Shown: positions 1-7,382, counted from the first letter of the stretch. The stretch: 10,867 nt of DNA from JABDPF01 sp036351575 (GCA_036351575.1 JAZBPJ010000083.1:1-10867), one strand, 5' to 3'. Notes: a model not told the origin generated them from the sequence alone. Numbers and translations are program-made.

Positions 1-34
1 CCTGGGCTGTGGCCGGTTCGTCGGCATATTTTGT

Positions 35-62
35 TTGACATGCGGCCGGTCTTATCTATTAT
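35..62 (+). promoter_or_regulatory. sigma70-like promoter of the polyamine operon
   Basis: TTGACA at 35-40 is a perfect -35 box. TATTAT at 57-62 matches the -10 consensus in five of six positions, with a 16-bp spacer. Transcription would start near 69, giving a leader of about 60 nt before the first gene. The leader can form a small hairpin (CGGAAG 71-76 with CTTCCG 82-87, loop AAGGG), which may only be a 5'-stabilising structure. No operator is recognisable. Promoter strength and start are inferred from the boxes alone. Confidence 0.7.
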
Positions 63-127
63 TTGAACGGCGGAAGAAGGGCTTCCGATCGTGGCCGGAC
101 CGAATGCCGGAACAGCGGAGGCTGCCC

Positions 128-679
128 ATGCGAATCATTCCTCGCCGTATGTTTTTCACCCGTGGCAAGGGTGTTCACAAGGAACGTCTTGCATCGTTCG
201 AAGAGGCGCTTCGCGACGCCCGCATCGCCAACCTGAACCTGGTGTACGTGTCGTCCATTTTCCCTCCCGGATGCAAGAGAATATCGACCGATGACGGGCT
301 GAAATCCCTGAGTCCCGGGGAAATCACCCACTGCGTGATGGCCCGCCAGCAAACCAACGAGGCAAGCCGTCGGGTCGTGGCGTCGATAGGCGTCGCCATT
401 CCAGGCAAGCCCGAGTTGTACGGCTACCTTTCCGAGCACCACGGCTACGGCCAGTCCCATCGCGAGGCGTCCGACTATGCAGAAGACCTCGCCGCGTCGA
501 TGCTTGCCACCACGCTGGGCATTCCCTTCGATGCGGACAATGACTACAACGAGCGCAAGGAGCAGTACCGGATGGGCGGCCATATCGTCAAGACCCAGTC
601 GTTCACGCAAACCGCGGCCGGAGCGGTCGGCGGCGTCTGGACCACGGTCATTTCATGTGCGGTTCTTCTGCCGGACTGA
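128..679 (+). CDS. Pyruvoyl-dependent arginine decarboxylase (PvlArgDC)
   Basis: Converts L-arginine to agmatine and CO2 in the cytoplasm, the first step of the agmatine route to putrescine. Enzymes of this family make their own pyruvoyl cofactor by cleaving the proenzyme between two serines. Here the site is the VSSIFPPG motif at residues 41-48, with Ser42-Ser43 as the expected scissile pair, so the beta chain would be residues 1-42 and the pyruvoyl-capped alpha chain would start at 43. The NLNL segment (35-38) places Asn37 where the archaeal enzyme has its active-site Asn. Glu103 in the YLSEHHGYG segment aligns with the proposed proton-donor Glu. The start at 128 gives 183 residues, fits family N-termini (IPRRMFFTRGKGVH) and has GGAGG at 117-121, 6 nt upstream. 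The in-frame ATG at 35 lacks these supports and sits within the promoter. First gene of a three-gene operon, with 11 nt to the next. It is unrelated to the PLP-dependent SpeA/AdiA decarboxylases more common in gammaproteobacteria. The family assignment is confident. A role in arginine-dependent acid resistance, as for chlamydial AaxB, is less likely given the neighbours. Confidence 0.93.
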   Translation: MRIIPRRMFFTRGKGVHKERLASFEEALRDARIANLNLVYVSSIFPPGCKRISTDDGLKSLSPGEITHCVMARQQTNEASRRVVASIGVAIPGKPELYGYLSEHHGYGQSHREASDYAEDLAASMLATTLGIPFDADNDYNERKEQYRMGGHIVKTQSFTQTAAGAVGGVWTTVISCAVLLPD

Positions 680-690
680 CGGAGACAGCC

Positions 691-1731
691 ATGGGCCCGT
701 TGTCGGAATTCCTCCGCCACCATTACCGCCACTTCAATGCGGCCACGCTGGTCGAGGCCGCAACCGCCTACCGGGAGTTGGTCGAAGGCGGGGGCAGGAT
801 GATGGTGACACTTGCCGGCGCCATGTCGACCGCCGAGCTCGGCCTTTCACTGGCGGAAATGATTCGAAGCGACAAGGTCCACGCCATCACCTGCACCGGC
901 GCCAACCTGGAGGAAGATGTCTTCAACCTCGTCGCGCATGATCATTACGTCCGCATACCGAACTGGCGCAACCTGCATCGCGAGGACGAAAAAGAACTCG
1001 AGTCTGCGGGGCTCAACCGCGTGACCGACACCTGCATACCGGAAGACAAGGCGTTTCGTGTGATTGAAAGGCAGGTGCTTGAGTTGTGGCAGGAAGCCGA
1101 CAGGGACGGCAAGCGTTTCTTTCCGCATCAGTACCTGTATCGCCTGCTGACAGAGCAGCTGGGTGCGGAGGATTTCCAGATCGACCCGAAAGATTCGTGG
1201 CTGATGGCAGCCGCGGAGAAGAACCTGCCGATGTTCGTGCCAGGCTGGGAAGACTCGACCCTGGGAAACATTTTTGTCGCGCACGTCATCAACGGAGACC
1301 TGTCGGGGCATCACCTGGTGCGCTCCGGACCGGAGTACATGGCCAGTCTCGCAGAGTACTACGTCTCCACCACAATGGGCCTGCCGATTGCCGAACTGGC
1401 AAAGGCTGGAAAACATCCCGATAGCCGCACCATCCGGGCCGATGAAGCCAAGGGCCGGATCGGCTTTTTCCAGGTCGGCGGCGGCATCGCCGGCGATTTT
1501 CCGATCTGCGTGGTACCGATGATTCACCAGGACCTGGCCTTGCCGTGTCCCTACTGGTCCTACTTTTGCCAGGTATCTGACTCCACCACTTCGTACGGCT
1601 CGTATTCGGGCGCCATTCCATCGGAAAAGATCACCTGGGGCAAGCTGGACACTGAAACACCTTCCTTCGTCATAGAATCGGACGCTTCGATCGTCGCTCC
1701 GCTGGTGTTTGCCTTCGTGCTCGGGTGGTAA
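691..1731 (+). CDS. Deoxyhypusine synthase-like protein, probable homospermidine-type synthase
   Basis: A 346-residue member of the deoxyhypusine synthase (DHS) fold family. DHS uses NAD+ to transfer the aminobutyl group of spermidine through a covalent lysine imine, in eukaryotes and archaea to eIF5A. Bacteria lack eIF5A, and bacterial homologues are thought to join aminobutyl groups to small amines, typically making homospermidine from putrescine. Visible landmarks are LAGAMSTAE at 41-49, the TCTGANLEEDVF segment (67-78) matching the family TTAGG-EED loop, GGG at 263-265, ITWGKLD with the catalytic-lysine equivalent Lys318 (human Lys329), and ESDASIVAPL at 329-338. The human GGG-KHH stretch, containing His288, reads GGGIAGDFPI here, so the catalytic histidine pair is absent. 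The start at 691 has GGAGA at 681-685. An in-frame ATG at 655 would overlap the upstream gene and has no better ribosome site. It lies between arginine decarboxylase and agmatinase, which would supply putrescine. The family is certain. The exact product (homospermidine, spermidine or an agmatine-derived polyamine) is inference. Confidence 0.88.
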   Translation: MGPLSEFLRHHYRHFNAATLVEAATAYRELVEGGGRMMVTLAGAMSTAELGLSLAEMIRSDKVHAITCTGANLEEDVFNLVAHDHYVRIPNWRNLHREDEKELESAGLNRVTDTCIPEDKAFRVIERQVLELWQEADRDGKRFFPHQYLYRLLTEQLGAEDFQIDPKDSWLMAAAEKNLPMFVPGWEDSTLGNIFVAHVINGDLSGHHLVRSGPEYMASLAEYYVSTTMGLPIAELAKAGKHPDSRTIRADEAKGRIGFFQVGGGIAGDFPICVVPMIHQDLALPCPYWSYFCQVSDSTTSYGSYSGAIPSEKITWGKLDTETPSFVIESDASIVAPLVFAFVLGW

Positions 1732-1755
1732 GCGCTTCGACAACAAGGGACAGCC

Positions 1756-2685
1756 ATGCATGAAGCAAGCTTGAATTTCCTGGATGTTCATAGCGGCGGG
1801 ACGGATACCCCCCCGCGCTGCCGGATTCTGCCCCTGCCCTACGAAAAGACCGTATCGTACGAAGGCGGCACCGCCGGTGGACCGGGCGCCATCCTGGTCG
1901 CCTCCACGCAGGTTGAACTCTATGATCGTGCTGTCGGTGGCGAGGCATGCCTGCAATACGGTATCGAGACCCTGCCGGCCTACTCACCACCAGGCCTGGC
2001 GGGCGGCGATTACGTCGGCGCTCTCGCCGCCCTGGCAGAAAAACTGTACGACCCGGAGCGACTTATCGTCGGGCTTGGCGGAGAGCATACGATCACCGTT
2101 GGTCTCGTTCGCGGCACGCGGCGAGCGCTCGACAAGCCCTTGACGCTGGTGCAGATCGACGCCCACGCCGACCTGCGTGACGAGTATGACGGCGATGCCT
2201 TTTCACATGCCTGCATCAGCCGCCGCCTGCTCGATGAAGGTATCGAAAACCTGGTGCTGCTCGGAACCCGTTCTGTATGCCCCGAGGAAATTCGGCTGAT
2301 TGAAAGCGACCCGAGGATCAGCGTGTTCTGGGCGGACGAAATCTCGGCCGACAGCAGCGGCGGCTATCTGCAGCGGCTTCGGCAACTGCTGCACGGCCGG
2401 GACGTGTACCTGACGATCGACGTGGACGGCATGGATCCCTCGGTCATACCCGCTACCGGCACGCCCGAACCGGGTGGATTGTCGTGGTGGCAGGCCCGCG
2501 CGATCATCCAGGCTACCGCGGAAACAGCCACCATCAGGGGACTGGACGTGACCGAACTGGCTCCGCGGGAGGGTTTACATGCCGCGGATTTTGCCGCCGC
2601 GAAACTCACCTATCAAAGCATCAACCAGGTGGCGAAAGCACGCGGCTGGCTGGATTGCCGGCAGCCTCCCGGAGCGAATGGGTAA
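1756..2685 (+). CDS. speB: Agmatinase (agmatine ureohydrolase)
   Basis: Hydrolyses agmatine to putrescine and urea using a binuclear manganese centre. The 309-residue length is normal for the arginase/agmatinase superfamily. All three metal-binding signatures are present: GGEHT (about residues 97-101), DAHADLR (about 135-141) and DVDGMDPS (about 222-229). The GTPEPGGLSWWQA segment that follows is also typical of agmatinases. The start at 1756 is preceded by AAGGGA (1745-1750), and the gene begins 24 nt after the DHS-like gene, so co-transcription is likely. With the decarboxylase two genes upstream it completes arginine to putrescine. Arginase, formiminoglutamase or guanidinobutyrase activity is possible from the fold alone, but the arginine decarboxylase in the same operon favours agmatine as substrate. 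No disrupted motif or truncation is seen. Confidence 0.92.
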   Translation: MHEASLNFLDVHSGGTDTPPRCRILPLPYEKTVSYEGGTAGGPGAILVASTQVELYDRAVGGEACLQYGIETLPAYSPPGLAGGDYVGALAALAEKLYDPERLIVGLGGEHTITVGLVRGTRRALDKPLTLVQIDAHADLRDEYDGDAFSHACISRRLLDEGIENLVLLGTRSVCPEEIRLIESDPRISVFWADEISADSSGGYLQRLRQLLHGRDVYLTIDVDGMDPSVIPATGTPEPGGLSWWQARAIIQATAETATIRGLDVTELAPREGLHAADFAAAKLTYQSINQVAKARGWLDCRQPPGANG

Positions 2686-2791
2686 AAAAACCCGGGGAAA
2701 TCACGCGCGCGCGTAACAAAAACCAGCCGTCAAACGCGAAGAAGACCCGTATTTGCATCTCGGCTTCGGGCGATTTTTTACCCGGGTTTCA
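2684..2791. terminator. Candidate convergent terminator region between speB and the ATP-grasp gene
   Basis: Two converging genes end here. AAACCCGGG (2688-2696) is complementary to CCCGGGTTT (2781-2789), and the flanking AAATC and GATTT can extend the pairing with gaps, leaving a loop of roughly 70 nt. Read on the minus strand, the distal arm runs into seven Ts (2690-2684), which suits termination of the minus-strand gene. On the plus strand, a weak hairpin (2760-2773, TTCG loop, one mismatch) is followed by six Ts (2774-2779) and could end the polyamine operon. Between them lies ACGCGCGCGCGT (2703-2714), a perfect palindrome. Neither structure is a textbook terminator. Confidence 0.35.
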
Positions 2792-5761
2792 GCCATGATT
2801 TTCGCTTTGCCCGCGCAGCACCACCGCTTCACCATTGCGGCCATCGACCAGCACCTCCAGGGGTTGCTCGAGACGGACGTGACGAATGAACTCGGTCTCC
2901 GACTCGGCTTTCAGGCTATTGAGCCAGTCCCAGTCAAAGCGACTGGTTCCGCTCGCACTGTTTACCGTCAGGTAGGCGATTGAAAAGGTGATCAGGTTCT
3001 GGAAGAAATGCGTTCCAAAGGAAGGCTCGACCATGAAGTCTCCGTAATCCGCTTCGACGATCACCTGCGCGGACGAAATCTGTTCCCACTTGACCGGCAC
3101 GCCCAGCCACCGGTCAGTCGTGCCCCAGCGCCCGGGCCCAAGCAGCATGTACGGCTTGCCTGCCTTCCTGAAGCGGCTGTTGTACTCACCGATCTGCGCG
3201 GTCATGGCGGCCATGTTCTCGACCTTGAATGTATCCGTTCTGACGAAAACGATATCCCGGATTTCGTTGATTCGTCCGTTACCGAGCGCCTGGGTTGAGC
3301 GGCAAACCACGCGGTCATCGTCAGTTGCGTAAACCGAAACGTCCTCGAAGGAGGACGCCACTTTCATGGGCCTGATCTGCAGCAAGCGGAATTCACTGGG
3401 GCGATCTTTGTCCGAACTGATCTCAACTGCAAACTCGACCTCTACCGGAACTTGCATGGCGCTGCTGCCCAACTCAAGAAAATACTTGAGAATGTCATCC
3501 AGCGGAAACGTCTTTGACTTCAGGATCGGGGCAAAGGTGACGATCCGTGCGCCTTTTCGACCGATACCGGGATAGATTCGGTCGTTGTCCGCCGAATAGG
3601 TCGAACAGACATGTTTCAGGACGCCTTCCGGATCAGCATCCCTGACTTTCAGCCTGGTAAGACCCGTCTCGCCGCCTACCTCGGGAAACACCGAGGAGCG
3701 CGTCATATCGACCGCGAAGAATTCGTTTTGAGAGTTCTGCAGGTAATCCTGCGGCTTTGAGAATTGCGGGAGTTTGCCCGGGTTTGCCGGCGAAAAAAAC
3801 AGGCAGTTCTCACCTTCCATGATGGTCTTGCCGAGACCGAGCGCACAATAGGCGATTCCTTCTTCCGGCTTGATATTGCCCACCGAATAGAAGTTATAGG
3901 ACCTCGCCATGCCCGAAAAGACCGGGTAATAGTACCCATTGTGTTCCCGACCCACGATTTTCTGCAGGATGACCGCCATTTTTTCTTCTTCGGTCCGGTT
4001 TCCGGTAGCCCGCGTATAGTTTTTCGCATTGTTGAAATAAACCGAGGCGTAGATCAATTTGATGGCGGCCAGCAGGCGCTGCAGGCGGCCCTCGGGCGAG
4101 GGCTGGTTGTTGGGCAGAAAATGCGTGTCGAATATACCGGCAAACGGCTGATAATAGCTGTCCTCCAACAAAGAAGACGAGCGCACGGCAAGCGGGTAGT
4201 TCGCGTGCGCCAGGTAGGCCTTGAGGTCCTCCTCGAGATCGCGCGGAATCGTGGCGTTCATGAAAGCCGCCACGATTTCGTCGTCGCTGTGATCATCCAG
4301 CGCGAACTCGGTAAGGTCGTTTTTCCTCATGAACCGGTCAAAGAAACCGGTACAGATGACGGCCGTGCGCGGCACCGAGATTCGTGTTCCGGAAAATGCG
4401 CTGCAAATCAACTGGTTGTTGAACAGCTTGTTAATAAATGCCAGACCGCGACCCTTCCCGCCGAGCGATCCTTCGCCGATACGCAGAAACTCGTTATGGC
4501 CGTCGAATTGATCCCGTTTGAAGTCGGTGACCATTCCCGCCTGTCGTTCATGACGAAACCGGCTCAGTACATCGATCAGGAATTTGCGAAGTTCACCGGA
4601 ATTCCTGAACTCGGTAATCAGCACAGGGCGCAGCCGGTTGGCCAGGTCGAACTCGCCGCGTGCAATGAACCAGTTCGAAAAATGGTTGCGCTCGGCATGG
4701 AACACGAGGGAACTCGAATCGACCGTCTGCAGGCATTCCTGCAATTCGCGAAAGCCCCTGGCGCGCGCCACCTCGGTGCCGTCCGGCAGTTTGAAGACAA
4801 AATCCCCGAAACCGAAGTTCTGGTTGATGAAATCACTGAGCTTGTTCAGCAGCTTCGGTGACTGCTTGTTCAGGAAACCGGCGTTGCAGGAACGGGCCAG
4901 GTCGATCTGCTTCTGGTCGGATGACTGGAGCAGCACCGGCAGGTCGTCGGCTTCACGTTTGATTCTGTCCACCAGCCGAATGCCGGCTGAAGGATCCAGT
5001 TCCCCGTTGCGGGGAAACTGGATGTCCGAGATCACGCCCAGCAGGTATTCCCTGTATTTTTCAAACAGCGCAACGGCATCCTCGTACGTTTGCGCCAGCA
5101 AGATCTTCGGCCGGGCGCGCATTCGATTGCGCCGCGTCGCCGAGTTCAGGCTCTCGGTCAAAAGCGCCGAAGCCTGGCGCATCACCTCCGCGTACATCAG
5201 GGGCAGGTAAGCGGAGTAAAAACGGATGGAGTTTTCGACCAGGATGATGACGCGTACGCCAACACCCTGGGTATCCGGCTCAACGTTGACCTTGTCTTCG
5301 ACCAGCTTGATGATGGTCAGCAACATCTTGGAGTCGCCGTTCCAGATAAAAACGTTGTCGTAGGCCCCGACGAGGCTGTCGCGCGCCGCCTTGAGTTCGC
5401 CATAATGGAAGGCCAGAAGAACCACCGGGATGCCGGGCCTGATTTGCTTTGCCTGCTGATTGAATTGCGCGGGGTCGGCGTCCGACAAGGTGCGCAGCAC
5501 AATAACGAGCTCGTATTCCGACTCCTCGAGTGCCTCCAGTGCGCTGGCTGCCGAGTCGACCCGGTGTATCGAAGGTGCGCTGGACAAGCGGAACTCGGCG
5601 TACTCCGCCAAGAGGCTGTGGGCCAGCTGACCGTCTTCCCTCAGGTTGTAAATGTCGTAAAGACTTGAAACCAGAAGGATGTTCTGGATCTTGAAACTCA
5701 TCAACGCGTCGAAGCGCGCCGATTCGTATTCAAAGGTTTCCAACTCGGCGAGTTTTTTCAT
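2789..5761 (-). CDS. Two-receiver, PPDK_N-type ATP-grasp protein (PEP-synthase-like, lacking the PEP domain)
   Basis: A 990-residue protein of unproven function. Residues about 24-158 form a receiver-like domain with no acidic pocket or phospho-Asp visible (the third strand ends LVIVLR). Residues about 168-315 form a second receiver-like domain that keeps Asp246 (VISDIQ), Ser280/281 and Lys299 (FLNKQ), with a roughly 40-residue insertion after the first strand. About 425-800 is the ATP-grasp domain of pyruvate phosphate dikinase/PEP synthase: GEGSLGGKGRGL (429-440), LAVRSSSLLEDS with Arg527 (524-535), FAGIFDT (540-546) and LLQIRPM (793-799). Residues 801-990 are a C-terminal module with GPGRWGTTDRW (875-885) and FGTHFFQNL (915-923). 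The catalytic-His motif and the PEP/pyruvate TIM barrel of full PEP synthase are absent, so PEP synthesis is unlikely. It could be a phosphotransferase acting on an unknown partner. The start at 5761 has GGGAG (5770-5766) close upstream, partly inside a possible hairpin. It follows gdhA by 104 nt on the same strand, past a strong terminator. No clear promoter is seen in the gap, though one must exist unless there is readthrough. Confidence 0.85.
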   Translation of the reverse strand: MKKLAELETFEYESARFDALMSFKIQNILLVSSLYDIYNLREDGQLAHSLLAEYAEFRLSSAPSIHRVDSAASALEALEESEYELVIVLRTLSDADPAQFNQQAKQIRPGIPVVLLAFHYGELKAARDSLVGAYDNVFIWNGDSKMLLTIIKLVEDKVNVEPDTQGVGVRVIILVENSIRFYSAYLPLMYAEVMRQASALLTESLNSATRRNRMRARPKILLAQTYEDAVALFEKYREYLLGVISDIQFPRNGELDPSAGIRLVDRIKREADDLPVLLQSSDQKQIDLARSCNAGFLNKQSPKLLNKLSDFINQNFGFGDFVFKLPDGTEVARARGFRELQECLQTVDSSSLVFHAERNHFSNWFIARGEFDLANRLRPVLITEFRNSGELRKFLIDVLSRFRHERQAGMVTDFKRDQFDGHNEFLRIGEGSLGGKGRGLAFINKLFNNQLICSAFSGTRISVPRTAVICTGFFDRFMRKNDLTEFALDDHSDDEIVAAFMNATIPRDLEEDLKAYLAHANYPLAVRSSSLLEDSYYQPFAGIFDTHFLPNNQPSPEGRLQRLLAAIKLIYASVYFNNAKNYTRATGNRTEEEKMAVILQKIVGREHNGYYYPVFSGMARSYNFYSVGNIKPEEGIAYCALGLGKTIMEGENCLFFSPANPGKLPQFSKPQDYLQNSQNEFFAVDMTRSSVFPEVGGETGLTRLKVRDADPEGVLKHVCSTYSADNDRIYPGIGRKGARIVTFAPILKSKTFPLDDILKYFLELGSSAMQVPVEVEFAVEISSDKDRPSEFRLLQIRPMKVASSFEDVSVYATDDDRVVCRSTQALGNGRINEIRDIVFVRTDTFKVENMAAMTAQIGEYNSRFRKAGKPYMLLGPGRWGTTDRWLGVPVKWEQISSAQVIVEADYGDFMVEPSFGTHFFQNLITFSIAYLTVNSASGTSRFDWDWLNSLKAESETEFIRHVRLEQPLEVLVDGRNGEAVVLRGQSENHG

Positions 5762-5767
5762 TATGCT

Positions 5768-5792
5768 CCCAGGCCGTCAGTGGGCGGCTGGG
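5768..5792 (-). promoter_or_regulatory. Hairpin overlapping the ribosome binding site of the ATP-grasp gene
   Basis: On the minus strand, CCCAGCCG (5792-5785) pairs with CGGCCTGGG (5776-5768), apart from one bulged base, around an 8-nt loop. The 3' arm contains the GGG of the GGGAG Shine-Dalgarno sequence, 4 nt before the ATG at 5761. Folding would partly hide the ribosome site. It may be a translational control element or chance in GC-rich DNA. Confidence 0.35.
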
Positions 5793-5817
5793 AACAGCTT
5801 AATGCGAAAAAGCCTAC

Positions 5818-5851
5818 AAAAAAACCGGGCGCCGAAAATCGGCGCCCGGTT
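5818..5851 (-). terminator. Intrinsic terminator of gdhA
   Basis: A perfect 13-bp stem (5823-5835 with 5839-5851, core CCGGGCGCCGA) and a three-base loop. On the minus strand the stem runs directly into seven Ts (5824-5818). It begins 14 nt beyond the gdhA stop. It should end most gdhA transcripts before the downstream gene. Confidence 0.95.
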
Positions 5852-5865
5852 GCAAGCGTAAAACT

Positions 5866-7209
5866 TCAGACGACGCCCTGGTCGAGCATGGAATCGGCAA
5901 TCTTGATGAAGCCGGCGATATTGGCTCCAAGCACGTAGTTGCCGGGTACGCCGTATTCGTCTGCAGTGGCAGTGCAGGCGTTATGGATGTTGACCATGAT
6001 GTCGTGCAGGCGCTGGTCGACTTCCTCACGGGTCCAGCTCAGCCGCATGCTGTTCTGGGACATTTCCAGGCCGGAAACGGCCACGCCGCCCGCGTTGGCC
6101 GCCTTGCCGGGGCCGTACAGGATGCCAGCTGCCTGGATCCTTTCGATCGCCTCGGGCGTGCTCGGCATGTTGGCGCCTTCCGCGATGCAGATACAACCAT
6201 TGTTCAGCAGAGCGTCTGCGTCATCGCCATTGAGCTCGTTCTGGGTTGCGCAGGGAAGAGCCACGTCCACGGGCACCTTCCAGACACCGGTACCTTCGTG
6301 GTAACGGGCATTCGGGTATTCGTCGACGTATTCCTTGATGCGTCCGCGGCGTTCGTTCTTGAGTTCGAAAACGTATTCCAGTTTTTCCGGAGAAATACCG
6401 TCATCGTCTACGATGAAACCACTGGAATCGGACAAAGTGACGACCTTGCCGCCGAATTCGTTGACTTTTTCGGTCGCGAACTGGGCGACGTTACCGGAGC
6501 CGGATACCGCAACGCGCATTCCTTCAAATGCCTTACCCTGGGTGGCAAGCATCTCCTTGGCGAAATAGACCGTGCCGTAACCGGTCGCTTCCGGCCGGAT
6601 CAGGCTTCCGCCCCAGTTCAAAGCCTTGCCTGTAAGCACGCCTTCAAAGGCATTGCGTACGCGCTTGTACTGGCCAAAGAGGTACCCGATTTCGCGGCCG
6701 CCAACACCGATATCGCCGGCGGGCACGTCCGTATTCGGGCCGATGTGACGGCACAATTCCGTCATGAAACTCTGGCAGAAACGCATGACTTCATTGTCGG
6801 ACTTCCCTTTCGGATCGAAATCGGATCCGCCCTTGCCGCCGCCCATCGGCAGCGTGGTCAGGCTGTTTTTCAGGATCTGTTCGAACCCCAGGAATTTCAG
6901 GATGCCCTGGTTGACGCTCGGGTGGAATCGCAGTCCGCCCTTGTAGGGTCCGATCGCGCTGTTGAACTCGACGCGGAATCCGCGGTTGACCTGGGCGTTG
7001 CCGTCATCATCCAGCCAGGGCACGCGAAAAACGATCATCCGCTCGGGTTCGACGAGGCGCTCCACAATCCTGGCCTCGATGTATTCGGGATGTCTGTCCA
7101 GCGCGGGGCCGAGCGTATCCAGGACTTCTTCCACCGCCTGGTGAAACTCCACTTCACCGCGGTTTTTTGCTTTGACCGTGGCCATTACAGAGTTGAGATA
7201 TTCGTTCAT
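5866..7209 (-). CDS. gdhA: NADP-specific glutamate dehydrogenase
   Basis: Reductively aminates 2-oxoglutarate with ammonia and NADPH to give glutamate, a cytoplasmic ammonia-assimilation step. The 447-residue length equals E. coli GdhA. Substrate and catalytic motifs are intact: GPYKGGLRFHPS with Lys90 (87-98), KNSLT with Lys114, the LPMGGGKGG loop with Lys126 (120-128), and DVPAGDIGVG with Asp166 (161-170). These are each two residues below the E. coli numbers (92, 116, 128, 168). The nucleotide-binding GSGNVA is at 236-241, followed by TLSDSSGF, which fits the NADP-type hexameric subfamily. The start at 7209 is supported by family length and by GGGAG (7220-7216) 6 nt upstream. The open frame continues 43 codons further upstream, but that stretch shows no family homology. 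It has its own terminator downstream. No -35/-10 pair stands out upstream, so its promoter and control remain unknown. Confidence 0.97.
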   Translation of the reverse strand: MNEYLNSVMATVKAKNRGEVEFHQAVEEVLDTLGPALDRHPEYIEARIVERLVEPERMIVFRVPWLDDDGNAQVNRGFRVEFNSAIGPYKGGLRFHPSVNQGILKFLGFEQILKNSLTTLPMGGGKGGSDFDPKGKSDNEVMRFCQSFMTELCRHIGPNTDVPAGDIGVGGREIGYLFGQYKRVRNAFEGVLTGKALNWGGSLIRPEATGYGTVYFAKEMLATQGKAFEGMRVAVSGSGNVAQFATEKVNEFGGKVVTLSDSSGFIVDDDGISPEKLEYVFELKNERRGRIKEYVDEYPNARYHEGTGVWKVPVDVALPCATQNELNGDDADALLNNGCICIAEGANMPSTPEAIERIQAAGILYGPGKAANAGGVAVSGLEMSQNSMRLSWTREEVDQRLHDIMVNIHNACTATADEYGVPGNYVLGANIAGFIKIADSMLDQGVV

Positions 7210-7382
7210 TTGTGTCTCCCTAGAGAACGTCCGGTGCGACGTTGAAAGCATGTATAGACCCAGGGTGTGCCCTGTATTGAGTTGTTCCTGCCCGGTGCGA
7301 AATATGCCTGATAGGCCCCGCTGACCAAGCGGTCCCAATTTAGATTCCAGGGCGCCTCAATGCCACAAAATCTCGCGAATAT

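Noticed and set aside
71..87. Leader hairpin as a polyamine or arginine riboswitch
   Set aside because: It is only a 6-bp stem, without the conserved core of any riboswitch class I know.
35..127. Upstream in-frame ATG extension of the arginine decarboxylase
   Set aside because: The ATG coincides with the TTGACA box, and the family N-terminus begins at 128 with a GGAGG site.
847..1956. 369-codon open frame on the minus strand across the DHS-like and agmatinase genes
   Set aside because: It spans the 3' part of one conserved gene and the 5' part of another. Both have intact motifs on the plus strand.
3764..4861. 365-codon open frame on the plus strand within the ATP-grasp gene
   Set aside because: It is antisense to recognisable receiver and ATP-grasp motifs, and its product has no recognisable domain.
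5983..7245. 420-codon open frame on the plus strand opposite gdhA
   Set aside because: It is antisense to an intact, highly conserved gdhA, shows no family motifs, and is expected from codon bias in GC-rich genes.
7210..7338. 43-codon N-terminal extension of gdhA
   Set aside because: It lacks GDH homology. The ATG at 7209 gives the exact E. coli length and has a good ribosome site.
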